Made by a program: the position numbers and the translations under genes
Assembly: GCA_900169235.1 (NCBI GenBank)
Contig: FWCC01000137.1
Location: 124,001-188,000 of the forward strand
Source of the DNA: Zarea fungicola
Lineage: Eukaryota; Ascomycota; Sordariomycetes; Hypocreales; Cordycipitaceae
Direction: 5' to 3'
Length of the DNA stretch: 64,000 bases
The notes under the pieces: model-generated
Told to the model about the DNA's origin: nothing
The model's input: only the letters and a program-made list of their open reading frames with translations
Database searches by the model: none
Part shown: piece after piece, positions 1 through 11,183 of the stretch
How positions within the stretch are numbered: position 1 is the stretch's first letter
How the letters are laid out: every line of letters begins with the position of its first letter

Positions 1-1768
1 TGAGGGCAATGGGTGATTGTTGTGTTCCGGTTTGACATAACTCGTACGCTGTTTTTTTTGTCAACTTTATCTGTCAAGACATGGACATGCACCGTGCAAG
101 CATACCAGGATTTACCCGTCCCCAGTCGAAGGAAGACTCATATGCCCAGTCACGAGCAGAGCCTTCCCGCTTTATGAGGGTACCGTCATGGTCAGCGCAC
201 GCTGAAGCGACCGCACAAATCGACGTAATGGTAAGAAGTAAATGAAGCATTTTGTTTCAAATGGAAGTAGAAAGTGATCCTTGACTATTGGAGTAATTCT
301 TTTAAATAAGATGCCGACTGTACCGAGATGCAAGACAAGATCATACGATACTTATACTCTTACATGCTCGGGATTGGATCCGAGAGTTGAAGTCACAATA
401 AAGTGTTCAAAACCGTCCAGTATGCCTTGCAGCAATGCCGCCGCTTGGCGCCAAGAAACGGTCTTGCCGATTATTCTATACTTTGATTGAGCTTTTTATG
501 TATTTGATATTTTAATTGCCATGTTTGAGTTCTATGGAGGATTGGTAGTATCCGGCAGTTGGCTGACTGGCTTGCTTATGCTCGGCAGCCAACGGTTTGT
601 GCCTATGCTTGGCGACCCTGCCAAGAATGCACAGCGTCAACAGGGACTACCAGCCGCCGAATCCGATATTTGGTAATTAAATATGGGGTAGATGGAAAAA
701 CTCTTTATTACGTCGCTTAACTAGTGTCTGTCTGAAGGAATGCAGCATCCGACTGCAGGAAACTTGACGAATCACAAACAAGACACAGTCACAGACATCG
801 GTTTCCTCTCTGTATTCTTGATGGAGCTTATGGCGTTTAATTTTAGTAAAATTTAAATCCCATGATTGGATGATTAGTGGCGTAAAATGCTGGGCGGTGC
901 TAGGATCCGCACGTGTCGGTCTGTTGCCGAGAGTGGCTCAGCTATTTTCGGTTGTGGGTAATTTGTCTGATGAGCTAATTCTCGTTTCTAGGCCGTTCTA
1001 TAATGGAATCAGTTTTTAGAGCGACGTTTTTGGAAGGTGATGTAGAGAACCTGTGGAGAAATTGTCATCGCGCAAGAGCGGCCTCTTTGGAAATCAGGCC
1101 ATACGGCTTTCACGGTGAGGTAGCCAAGACAGCGTGCGTTGTTGTTCTCACAGCTACCTCTCCAAAATTTCAGAGGAATACTGGGCTCTTAGAAAGTACT
1201 TTGGATTTACATGTTCCATATTTATTTACTTTATTCTTTGCCAAGCATTCTTATCTCGCCCCGAAGCCGATGACGCAAACCGGGCGTGGGCAAACTTGCT
1301 TCGCATGTGTAGTTCCGTCTGCATGTGCGAACGTCTGATAATTTCAAAACTCTAACCAGTCACAGGAAGTTAAAAGGTGATGATGTACTCAAGTATACTT
1401 TGTTACATATCGGCCTGTTATTAAGATGCGACGTGGCCTTCCTGGGTTGTCTGACATTGTAACTTACTTAGAAGGGAAGGGAACCACCAACGGCCTGGCG
1501 TTGCCTATCATATTCATTCCGAAATTAGCAAATGGAGACCAAGTATGAAACAGGTATTTTCTCGGTGAGATTAATGTTAATTTAACTAGATTAACTGCTT
1601 ACAAGTAAAAGCTGACGGTAAGCTTCACCTCAAAATAGAGTGGCCGTTTTAAGCTAGATTAAATGCTTACGACTAAATGCTGACGGTAATCCTCGCCTCA
1701 GAACGGGGTGGAGGTTGAAGAAGTAGAGCCCTGTCAATCCAGGCGAGACTTATATATCTTCCATAGCG
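1..1768. other. AT-rich intergenic sequence with no clear gene
   Basis: No convincing gene is seen. The reading frames here are short and lack family motifs. A stretch at about 960-1350 has two overlapping open frames that could be worn coding sequence, but nothing identifies it. A divergent 68-bp tandem pair lies at 1586-1720 and is listed separately. The right end is the 3' flank of the minus-strand dehydrogenase that ends at 1769. Confidence 0.6.
1586..1720. repeat. Divergent 68-bp tandem duplication
   Basis: Two adjacent copies start with CTAGATTAA at 1586 and 1654. Both run through GCTTAC, then GCTGACGGTAA, then CGCCTCA or CACCTCA. The copies differ mostly by transitions. Near 1631-1640 copy 1 has A where copy 2, near 1699-1708, has G, and T where copy 2 has C. 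That is the direction expected of repeat-induced point mutation, but two short copies prove nothing. Confidence 0.7.
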
Positions 1769-3015
1769 CTACATGAATGACTTTACTTGCTCAAGGCACC
1801 ATTCGTACCATATCTCGCCCATTCCAGTGCCGCCTTCAGACTTGCTCCGGGATCCATCTTCTAGATCGGACCTGATTGACGACAGACGACCCCAAGGTAT
1901 GACTGCATCATGTTAGAAAATTTTATTTGCATCTTTATTATTGTGTTTCAATATTCCTCAGTTGAGAATAGAAAGTACCAGCACTTACCGTAGGATCCAG
2001 ACAGATCAAGGTTGATGTCTGGCGACAGGCCCGCAAACAGCTCTGTGTACGCGCCATTGATCGGTGGGAAGAGTAAAATCTCGCGACTGATTCGAGATAG
2101 TAGTGACTCATGATGTCTCTGAAGATCGGACTTTAGATTTCCTGGATTCAGTGGCTAATAATTTGAGTCAGATGCGTCCAAGTTTCCACACGCCTTGCCC
2201 ATTGGCAACATTTGATGAAAAAAAAAAAAAAAGGAACTCACGATGCTAATGATTCCATCCCGTTTGTATCGCCTTGCGTATTGGGTGCCTTGATAATACA
2301 CCCCAGCTTTGCTTGCGCTGTACTTGAAATACTTGCTCTCGTCTTTTTTCGTGTAGTCAATGTTGTCGGGATGAAATCCGCCATCTGGCGACCCAATCTC
2401 GGCATAGGACGAGCTCACCCACACTACCCTGACTTGACCTGTAATCCCGACAGCAGCGTCTGCCTTGGCCGTTTGGGCGAGCAATGGTGTAAGCAGCTCG
2501 CTGAAGAGAACTGGTGCAAGATTATGGACACCCAGCTGCAGTTCGTAGCCCTGTGCCGTCTGCGATCCGGGTGGCGGATGCATGACACCAGCATTGTTAA
2601 ACAGGACATCGAGACGGTCAGAGGATGCGATGAAGTTTTTGGCCGCGGTTCCGACGGATTCTAGATCAGAAAGATCGAGCGACATAAATCCCAACCGGCC
2701 TCTTGAGTCGGGAAAGGCAGATTGGATGTCCTTGATTGCCGCGCTGGCCTTGTCTTCACTTCGGGCGGCGATGTGAACTGTAGCGTTCTTCGAGTAGAGT
2801 ATCTTGGCAAGCTCTTTTCCAACGCCGGTATTCGCGCCGGTGATGATGTAAACCTGTAATCACGATGACGACGGTTAATGAGATGTAGGTAAATTTGGAC
2901 ATGGTTTTAGAGTGACGCAGCGCACCTTGCCAGCTTGATCACCCACGTCTGATTCTGTATATGTCGGCTTCGGGGCGGCCACATTTGAGTTAGATGACGA
3001 CCCATATCGCAACAT
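1769..3015 (-). CDS. Short-chain dehydrogenase/reductase, four exons
   Basis: Predicted NAD(P)-dependent oxidoreductase of the classical SDR fold, probably acting on an alcohol or ketone; the substrate is unknown. Exons on the minus strand: 3015-2926, 2853-2242, 2154-1989 and 1902-1769, giving 333 residues with consistent phases. The cofactor motif TGANTGVG is at about residues 35-42, NNAG at 116-119, the catalytic Ser run VSSS at about 176-179, and YSASK (Tyr208, Lys212) follows. Exon 3 carries LNPGNLKSDL and the last exon starts in VIPWGR, both usual in fungal members, so the gene looks intact. The start is the first ATG in frame, 30 codons before the first intron. Intron 2 carries 15 T on the coding strand just after the GTGAGT donor. 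The gene stands alone between AT-rich spacers. Confidence 0.85.
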
Positions 3016-5376
3016 GTATCTCTCTCTTGTTTTTTTTACAATTTCTCAGCCTTTCTGTGAGAGAGTTGATTGAAAATATCAAGGGGTGATGTTTTGTGCG
3101 GCAGTATGAGCAAACAATACCACCTGACGACGGCCGACATGCTTATTTATATGTCAGTGAGCCCACATATCATCAGTGTCAAAGAATTGGAATCGGATTT
3201 ATTATAATTACCTTCCGCAAGAACTTTCTACGATTCATCGGTCGCGGACATGGCGTAGATTCCGGTGGCGCTGTTGATCCGTCTTGTCGAGCGGGTGTTC
3301 TGCCCCCGAAGCGGCCGCTCCATACCGTCAACTGCTCTGCCCATGTAATATGAGTGACGGGCCCTGTAACATGCAATATTTTTTGCAATTAAAACAAATT
3401 TCATATATAAGCAAAAGAATGTCCATATTAACCGCTGCTTGTTGTTTTAAATGAACTCTTACTCGACGTTCTGTCTTCTAATAGTCCTTTTCAAAGTCAT
3501 CAGATCTTGTAAGTGCAAGCGGCCCCACTCCGCTGCTGATGCTGTACGATCTGCTGCGTGAGAACTACGTAACGAGTCATTTCATCTGGGGGGGAATGTT
3601 TTTAACGAAGGATAAGGGGCATTTGGTTGGCTGCAGCGATCGATTAAACAGCCAGATACCGAGGTTTTCGTGGTCTTGGTGCGGGCGCAGGTTTGTTGCG
3701 CCGTCCTCATAAGCTGCTGCTACCCTACATATTACAACAATTTGAAAATGAGCGGCCGCTTCGGTACTCGTACTGCAGTTATAAGAAGTATTCCTCTACA
3801 TTGATGCCCGTTAAAGCATTCATTTATAGCGTACGAGTACCCCTACACTGATTGTTCGCCCTGCTAGCATGGTACCCAGTTGACCATGCTGTCTTAAGAC
3901 TTATCAAGGCAAGATGGATTGAGTGGCTTGCTGCTGCTGTATTCGGTAAGGTGTCCCTCTTACACAAACCATTCGCTGCCAAGACAATATTACCGTCTGA
4001 GAGCTCACAGTATCAGTAGCTGCTGTACTTATTGAACGAAAGCGGAACAAATGTTCCTGCTTTGTCTGTATGACAAGTTCGATATAGCTGGTTTCCTTGC
4101 CATCAACGCCGTTCACCAAGGGCCAACAGACGCTAGGGAACCAACTTCCTTCTTGTTCTACTATGGAACTTGCAGTTCAGGCACACAAGACGAGAACATG
4201 CATGCTTCAACGGTCAACCGCCGGTTTCTAGGGTGCGGCAGGTAATGGGAAGTACGGTCGAGCCTAGCGTCCGGCCAGTATGATGCAATCATAGCCAGCG
4301 GAAGCCCCTAGCGCAGACGCAGCGATATCAAACCAGGCAACTGTTATGTTGAAGCAGATAGGTTGCGCATTTTGATGTTGCGGTTAACAGTAGTCTCATA
4401 GCTCGCCTAGCCCCATTGTAGGTCATAACATCGAAAGCAAGGCTCGTTTAGCTTGTGCAGGCTATTGAGTGTTGAGTGCTGAGTGGATGTTGAGTGGCTG
4501 TTCAAACGCGATAAAAATGGAGTTAAACAGTTTCATCTTACAAGGGGCTTCATTTCAGGCTGTCCCGGAGAATACGGATTAGGCATTTTACCTACGACTG
4601 TATAGTTGTAGATGTAGGTAGCTATGTGTTTCCCAGTGCTTTAAGCTATACTATTTCTAATTTAGATGCTGCAAGCTCCGCAATGTCTGCTAGTGAATAA
4701 TTAAAACGAGCTTAAAAACTTTCCCGTTCATTGCTTGGCTGACTGCAATTTCAAAACGAGACAAGTTGTTGACTTTGCCCACTTTAAGACTTTCCCTTCT
4801 CAAAATGTGCGTATAAGAACTGTCTATACCGCTACAACAATTACCAAAAAGATTATTATTAATTCTGTATAGAGACTCAATTTGACAGACAACTACAGCT
4901 TATAAGATTGTAACTCATTGCAAGCCACAGCAAGAATGTCTGGTAGCTTTCGGAACTGGAATCCTTAATGACTGGGACTAATGGCCGAACACGCTAATAA
5001 GATGGGCAGTAGGACCAACGAGAAAGCCGCCGGTGAAAACCCACGCGAGTATTGGCAAAACGAGTATGCAAGACGCAACGCAAGAGAGGAAAACCCACCC
5101 CACATTTGTCACAGCGGCTTAACAACTGTCCGCCTACTACAGCAGCTGAATAATGAAGCATCATGAACTCACCAAAGGGTCCGACTTCTTCATATCAATG
5201 TGAAGTTAAATCCGTAAAATCCATTGTGAAGCACCTCGGTGTTTCTGGCTCAGAGTTCTGACGATGCTCGCCTGGCATTATAAAACCATGTTACTACTCT
5301 GCCAAATTGGGCCTTTTCAACAAGATACATCGATCAATATCTCAAGGTCCCAGCACGAACAACTCAGCCACCAAAA
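3016..5376. other. Long intergenic region
   Basis: 2.4 kb without a gene I can support. The left end is the probable promoter of the dehydrogenase ending at 3015; the right end is that of the dehydrogenase starting at 5377. A run of near-repeats of TGTTGAGTG lies at about 4465-4500. An open frame at 4981-5166 would encode 61 hydrophilic residues with no recognisable family, and I do not call it. Confidence 0.6.
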
Positions 5377-6440
5377 ATGCCATCATTCAATCAAGATACC
5401 AAAGGAGAAGAGGTCATAAATGCCTTTCCGGAGGCTGTGCGAGGCAAGACCTGTACGAATTCTTCTCGCTGTGCGACATGAAACCATACTAAAACCAGAA
5501 TACAGTTCTCATCACAGGCCCGAGCAGCGGCGGCTTAGGTGCAGAGACCGCAACGGCCTTGGCTGCTGCCGGTCCTGCTCGGGTCATCTTGGTTGGCAGA
5601 TCTGCCGAAAAGATGCAGCCTGTCGTCACAGCCATTGAGAATGCAGCACCCACTAAGATCGAGGTCAAGACGTTTGTGGCCGACTTTGATTCCATTGCCA
5701 GTATTCGCTCTGCTGCACAGTCAATTTTGGCTGACGACTCCATCAAAACGATTGATGGCATCGTGAACAATGTGGGGGTCATGGGCATTGTCGAGTACAA
5801 TGTGACGCAGGATGGCATCGAGGAACATCTCGGTGTCAACCACATTAGCCACTTTCTGCTCACCAACCTGCTTCTCCCACGTCTTGCAGACCAGGGTCGC
5901 ATTGTTAATCTATCGAGCTATGCGCATCTTTTTGCCAACTTGAATTTCGAAGATTCAACGTTTGCAAACGGCAAGACGTACAACCCCTGGGAGGCTTACG
6001 CTGCAAGCAAGACAGCGAACATTCTCTTTGCAGTTGAGCTGAACAGAAGATTTGGAAGTCGTCTTCGGGCCTTTGGCGTCAACCCCGGCTGTAAGCTTCA
6101 GGGTTCGCAATCTATAGTCTAGTCGCTAATCAGCCTGTCTATAGCCATTAACACCCAGCTACGCCGCCATATGACGCCAGATACTATGAAGTCGGGCATG
6201 CTCATCCACCAGAAAAACAAAGTTGCCAAGCCGGAGCCAAAGACATTGGAGCAGGGTATTGCAACCGGATTGCGAGCGCTCTTGGACCCGGAATTGACAA
6301 CTGAGAATGGCGTCTACCTCGATGATTGTGAAGTTGTTAACAACTCCAAGAATCTTGCTCAATATGCTGCAGATCCGGAGAACGCTCGCCAATGCTGGAC
6401 TTTGTCTGAGAACCTGGTCAAAGAGCAGTTTTCTGCCTAG
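5377..6440 (+). CDS. Short-chain dehydrogenase/reductase, three exons
   Basis: Predicted NAD(P)-dependent SDR of 318 residues, related to retinol-dehydrogenase or WWOX-like fungal SDRs; substrate unknown. Exons: 5377-5452, 5506-6090 and 6145-6440. The first acceptor is the CAG at 5503-5505. The earlier AG at 5497-5498 would create a stop, so the later one must be used, and it joins KTF to LITG. The cofactor motif is TGPSSGGLG at about residues 29-37. NNVG (113-116) replaces the usual NNAG. The Ser region is NLSSYA and the catalytic pair is YAASK (Tyr190, Lys194). The join NPG-SINTQL across intron 2 restores the usual post-catalytic loop. It is a separate gene from the SDR at 1769-3015 and not a close duplicate. 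Confidence 0.88.
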
Positions 6441-7665
6441 CAAATTCGGCGGCTGAACTTGCCTTGATGTAATGTCACTCGAACTAGAACTGAAAGGGAA
6501 AAGCCTCAATATGCTATATTGATCTCTCTTTGTCCGCAGAGCTTAGGGGCTAGAAATAGACACTTTGCATGTATAGAGAATTTCTGATTGCTGTAGACGG
6601 ATAAAACGGTTGAATGCCGGGATAGTCTGATGTAAAAGACTGGGACACAAGAGGAGACAATAAGCTCTCAGGTGGAGCCAAATGGAGCAAAGATGCCGAG
6701 ATTCGCTGCAAAAGTTCGCCCTGATTCATGGACGTGCTTACGTGTCGTCAATTGAGCTTGTTTACCCACGCATATTCATTTTCGCTCACCCTCTCCCACT
6801 TTCAAGACTTTCTGGCCTATTAGGCGCGGGATGCCCGATAGATATATTCCGTTCGACCACTCCCCTCTTGTGGTCTAGGGAAAGCTCTCCCGACCTAACT
6901 AGACTTAGTTTAATTAAGCTTGATCCACCGAGTAGGATTTACTGACAGATCGTGAGCTTTTGATTGGTCTGCTCTTGTTAGATACTTGTACTTTACTGTT
7001 GACATTCCATCATACGCCATGGCTTTGCTCTGCTTCATGAGTTGTGTCATGTAAATATGATACACCTGTAGATTGCTAACAGGAACACCAACAAATTGGG
7101 GTTTCTTAGCAAATAAGTTATCTCACGCCAAATGGGGCTTGATTTAGAGCCCGGTCATGACTAGTAAATTAATGCGTCGCTAGCAATGCCTGCCAAGCTG
7201 CACAACTAGTATGAACTGGTACAGCTAACGCAACCCAGGACCACGATTTATACATACCATGTGGGTAGTGGAACCACTTCAAACAGTACTACTATCTGGA
7301 TTGAAAATTTATCCAACCTTCTAACATTGCAATCTATAGTTATTAAATGTCTTCATAAATTCTTGGCACACCTGTAGCAGGGTATCTGAAGTCGCCTGTG
7401 GACTATCACTATCCAGACGCTGGCGCTCTTGCTTCAACCATGAAGCCATGAGGACTTCGACTGGATAACTGAAAGATAACCAAAAGATAACTGAAAGATA
7501 ACTGTAAGAATCTTGCTTAATTTTGAGTCACAAGTGCCTTGGAGATCTTCACTGGCTATACTCTAAAGAGTGAACAGTGTCAGAAACCCGCCTTGGAAAG
7601 CCAGTGGAGACTGAGGGCGGCAGCCGCTTTCCTTGATCTCCGCCTACGTTCTTTATATTGAAGAA

Positions 7666-7975
7666 CTAGTTATTAGCGGCGTTGCTCTTCCGTAAATCAC
7701 CGCCCGAAACGCTGACATCGGTAACCGTCGCGCTGCGGATACCCACAATGTTTCCCAGCACCGCGGGGATCGCGGAAAAAACCGAAACACCGCAGAGCTC
7801 GCCAACTATCGCAATCTCTTTTGAATATGCGAAGCTTCTAAGCCGGCCAGTTACAGCACTTATAGCCAGTAATGACACTTCATTGCTATGGCATTTATTA
7901 GTAGGTGGCAATTTTACTACAGTCGAGGAGGTACTGGTCGAGTTAGTTTACAGGCCCAGCCTCTGTATGTAACCA
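7666..7975. other. GC-richer island with open frames on both strands, origin unknown
   Basis: The stretch is clearly richer in G and C than its AT-rich surroundings. It holds an 81-codon frame on the minus strand (7911-7666) and a 96-codon frame on the plus strand (7682-7972). Neither has a family signature I recognise. It could be a fragment of a repeated element or of a decayed gene. I do not call a protein. Confidence 0.25.
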
Positions 7976-8450
7976 CGGGGATATTTTGGCCAATCTCAAT
8001 GCGCCCAAACCAACTACTTTTTATTAGTGGGTGGGTAGAAATGCTTAGAGGCTTCTCGTGTTTAGAGTGATGTACAGCGTGCATAGCTATCTCCTTAGTA
8101 GCGAATAATAATACCTGCCACCCCAGCCTTTACTAGTGAGTGCTATGCTCATGGTACAAATTTGTGTCAGGGACCTAGAAGGTATATATTGCATGCTAGG
8201 GATGTCCCGCCACGGGTGGACATTACTTGACCTTTTTGGGGTCTCTGTGGCCCAGTGGTTACCTAGCACACTGGTCCTGACGATTTGCTACTGTACTTCA
8301 TAACTCTACGGCGGCAAAAAGAGCTGTCATAGAAGCTTTTAACAACTGTTTGTTTAATTTGAAAATACATTGATGCCTTATACACCCTTCACCTTGCACA
8401 GCCGAAGTTGCCGAATACCATAGGCTCCAACTAGTCATGACCATCAGCTA

Positions 8451-8476
8451 TTATATCCTTCTCTTTTAGGATATAA
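8451..8476. repeat. Inverted repeat, 9-bp arms and 8-nt spacer
   Basis: TTATATCCT at 8451-8459 and AGGATATAA at 8468-8476 are perfect reverse complements separated by TCTCTTTT. It could form a small hairpin. No function is implied. Confidence 0.6.
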
Positions 8477-8749
8477 CATCAGCGTTAACGGTATTTCAAA
8501 AGAAGCCCGTCGGGTAGCGGCACTGGTAGCTTTTTTCGTAAGCGTGGCTCCGCGAGGTAAGCACGGCTCTCCTTGTTTTCACGACTAGGATATTCCATGC
8601 CATGGGTTCCTACCAGTAAAGGAAACGTGCGTCGGCTCATTAACAAAATTCACCAACAATGGTGATTCATCACGGTTGTCAGCAATTTCGTATTCAAACT
8701 AAGCCAAAGGTCTGTTGGCCCGTTCGTTCAAGAGCCTTTTGCCATGGCA

Positions 8750-8757
8750 TATAAATA
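8750..8757 (+). promoter_or_regulatory. TATA box upstream of the esterase
   Basis: TATAAATA lies 85 bp before the esterase ATG at 8842, a usual spacing for a fungal core promoter. The assignment rests on motif and position only. Confidence 0.5.
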
Positions 8758-8841
8758 AGCTCTTGGATCGCCCTATTTCTGTCAAAAACCAGCATAGTTT
8801 CAAGTAACACCAGGGCAAGTCTACTGCACACCACTAAAACT

Positions 8842-10966
8842 ATGGCGATCTCTCGGTCCATTGGCGGCGCTCTGTTGCTTAGCGCTGGTAGCCAGGCTCT
8901 CGTAGCACCGGTTCCCCAGTCCAGCTCGATTGGCAGTGTCCAAGTTCTCAACTATAACAACCTTGGACCCCAAAACAACGGAACTGCTGCGCTATTGGTT
9001 TACGATCACTTGAGCAACAGTGATGCATCTCAGCGCTGTCAATCTCTGGGTGAGTCACTGCTGCCCTCCTCGAGCATCGTCGGTGGCAGCACTGCCGCTG
9101 CCGAGATGCAGGCACAGCTCGACTACCTCGTAGCCACAGGCAACCTACAGGCGTCGTCTCTGCTCTGGGTTGATGGCGGTAGCGCTACCACTGGCTGTGC
9201 CGCATACTCTTACAGCTCAAAGAGCGTTTCGACCGTATCATGCAGCCAGACACTGTCGGGTTACCATTACAGCCAATGACTACACGGTCACCGGTTTCAG
9301 AGACAAGAGATCTTTCCGATTCCTCGGTATCCCCTATGCTGCCGCTCCTGTCAAAACACTGCGATTCATGCCTCCACAGGCATACTCCGGCAACAAGGTT
9401 ATTGATGCCGCCCAGATGGGTTCGCCGTGCTTTCAGCCCGTCAGCTCCTTTGGTGACAGCACCAATATGTCTGAGGACTGCCTTTTCCTCAACATCTTCA
9501 CCCCCGTTCTCCCCAACAACCTCGCGCCGGCTTCTGCCCGCCGACCTGTTGCCGTATACTTCTATGGTGGTGCCTTTGCCGAGGGTGCTAATGCGCTCAT
9601 TGACTATGACGGAGGAAACTTTGCCAGCCGTAACGATGTCGTCATTGTCACTGTAAACTACCGCCTTGGTACTCTGGGTCACCTGGCCACCAAGTCTCTG
9701 CTCGACGGCAGTCTCAGCATCAAGGACCAGATTGCATCTCTTGAGTGGGTTCAGGCTCGCATTGCGGCCTTTGGAGGTGACCCTAGCAATGTCACAATCT
9801 TCGGACAGTCTGCTGGTGGTCAGAGTGTTGCCGCTCTCCTGTCGTCCTCGGCTGCCAAGGGTCTCTTCCACGGCGCCATTGCCCAGTCTGCCCCCCTTGA
9901 CCTTCCCTGGTACACTCGTGATGTCTACAACCAGATTGTGACCCCAATTGTTTCTGGTGCCGTTGGTTGCAACACTACTACTACTGAGCAGGAACTCGTT
10001 GCTTGCCTGCAGTCTGTACCTGCGACTGACTTTGTGAGCACCAACCCGGCGTACTCCACCGCCGTGAGCAACATTGTCAAGGGTATCTCCACTGGGTACT
10101 TCCACACCTCCATTCTGGTTGCCACTACGGAACCACTGATGCCAATGGTTGATGACAAGGGCACTGGTGTTATTGATGCGCAGTTTGACCAGCTCGTCAA
10201 GAATGGCAACCTGCCTTCGAAGGTGCCCGTTATGTGGACCAACGTCAGAGATGAAGGTGCTCTGTACATTGGCCAGGCCATCACCTCCAACATTGGCAAC
10301 TCTCAGGCTGGCCTCAACAAGGCCTTGAACGTCGTATACATTCCAGCCCTGGTGAATGACATCATTGCTTCCGGTGACTTCAACGTTGACCCTACTGACC
10401 CCGACTCGATCCGCAACCAGCTGGGTATTTACGGTACTGAGTCAGAGTGGACCTGTGCCCAGTCTTACATCCTTGACAATGACGGCGCGTCATCATTCCC
10501 CTCTCTCTACCAGGTGGAGATCACTCAGGGTCATGCCCAGTCGACCGTCGGCACACCAGCCATCTGCCTACCCAACAGCGACTACAACGCCGTCTGCCAC
10601 GCCTCGGATGTTCTTCTCGTCTGGGGTAACCTGAACAGCAAGACCAAGAACGTCCAGCCTTACCACAATGACGACGAGATTCTGTACTCGCAGTTGATGA
10701 ACGATGTCTGGGGCTCCTTCATCCGCACCAACAACCCTAACCCCAACACCGACCTGCTGAAGGTTCGCGGACCTGCGTATGCCTCGACGCTCAAGATCTT
10801 CAGCGATAACAAGTTCAGCATTGGCACTTATCAGCCTCACTCCGCTACTCTCCCAGCGCTGAACCCTAACCCCAGCACGTTCCCCAACCCTGGCCAGTCC
10901 AAGCAGTGCGGTGTCTTCACACAGTACGGCTACACTTTCCAGATTGCCAAGCTCGCTTCCCAGTAG
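8842..10966 (+). pseudogene. Type-B carboxylesterase/lipase, frame broken near 9255
   Basis: Secreted alpha/beta-hydrolase of the carboxylesterase/cholinesterase family. The 5' frame (8842-9279) encodes a signal peptide-like N-terminus (about residues 1-20) and the non-catalytic N-terminal region; the catalytic part continues in the +1 frame from about 9260 to 10966. The nucleophile elbow GQSAGG has its Ser codon at 9809-9811. The likely acid is in RDEGA (about 10245-10260) and the likely His is in CHASD (codon 10598-10600), so the catalytic domain looks complete. Between CSQTL and ITANDY the linker usual in this family is missing and the frame shifts by one. This fits a small deletion, a real frameshift or a sequence error. 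A 94-bp intron from about 9179 to 9271 would also join the frames, but it would delete a conserved Cys-containing stretch. Family call is sure; intactness is not. Confidence 0.75.
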
Positions 10967-11183
10967 CAGGCTAAGCTTGTATGATATACTTGTATGGCCG
11001 AACTGAAAACGGGATTACAAAAGAAGGAGTGGTCTGTCAGCGCAATTTGACAGGAAAGAACGAAATAGGACAGCTCACTACCCCTGGCCCAACAAACACA
11101 CCGTGACAATCGGCTTCTCATTTATTCAAATATATTATTAGTTTAGAAATCAAAAATTCATTAACATATTACCGTGTTCCTAT
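10967..11183. other. Short convergent spacer
   Basis: About 220 bp between the stop codons of the esterase (plus) and the FAD monooxygenase (minus). It serves as 3' flank for both. No gene is seen. Confidence 0.7.

Larger units (their letters stand above)
6441..8841. other. Long intergenic region with small repeats and a GC-richer island
   Basis: 2.4 kb with no supported gene. Contents: a short run of near-repeats of AAAGATAACT at about 7470-7502; a GC-richer island at about 7680-7860 that is open on both strands; a tRNA box-A-like motif at 8248-8258; a 9-bp perfect inverted repeat at 8451-8476; and a TATAAATA box at 8750-8757 in front of the esterase. Confidence 0.6.

Noticed and set aside
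4981..5166. 61-codon hydrophilic plus frame
   Set aside because: No relatives recognised, no promoter motif, and it lies in a gene-poor AT-rich stretch; chance is likely.
9185..10105. 306-codon minus frame across the esterase
   Set aside because: Shadow of the strongly coding plus strand; no family signal.
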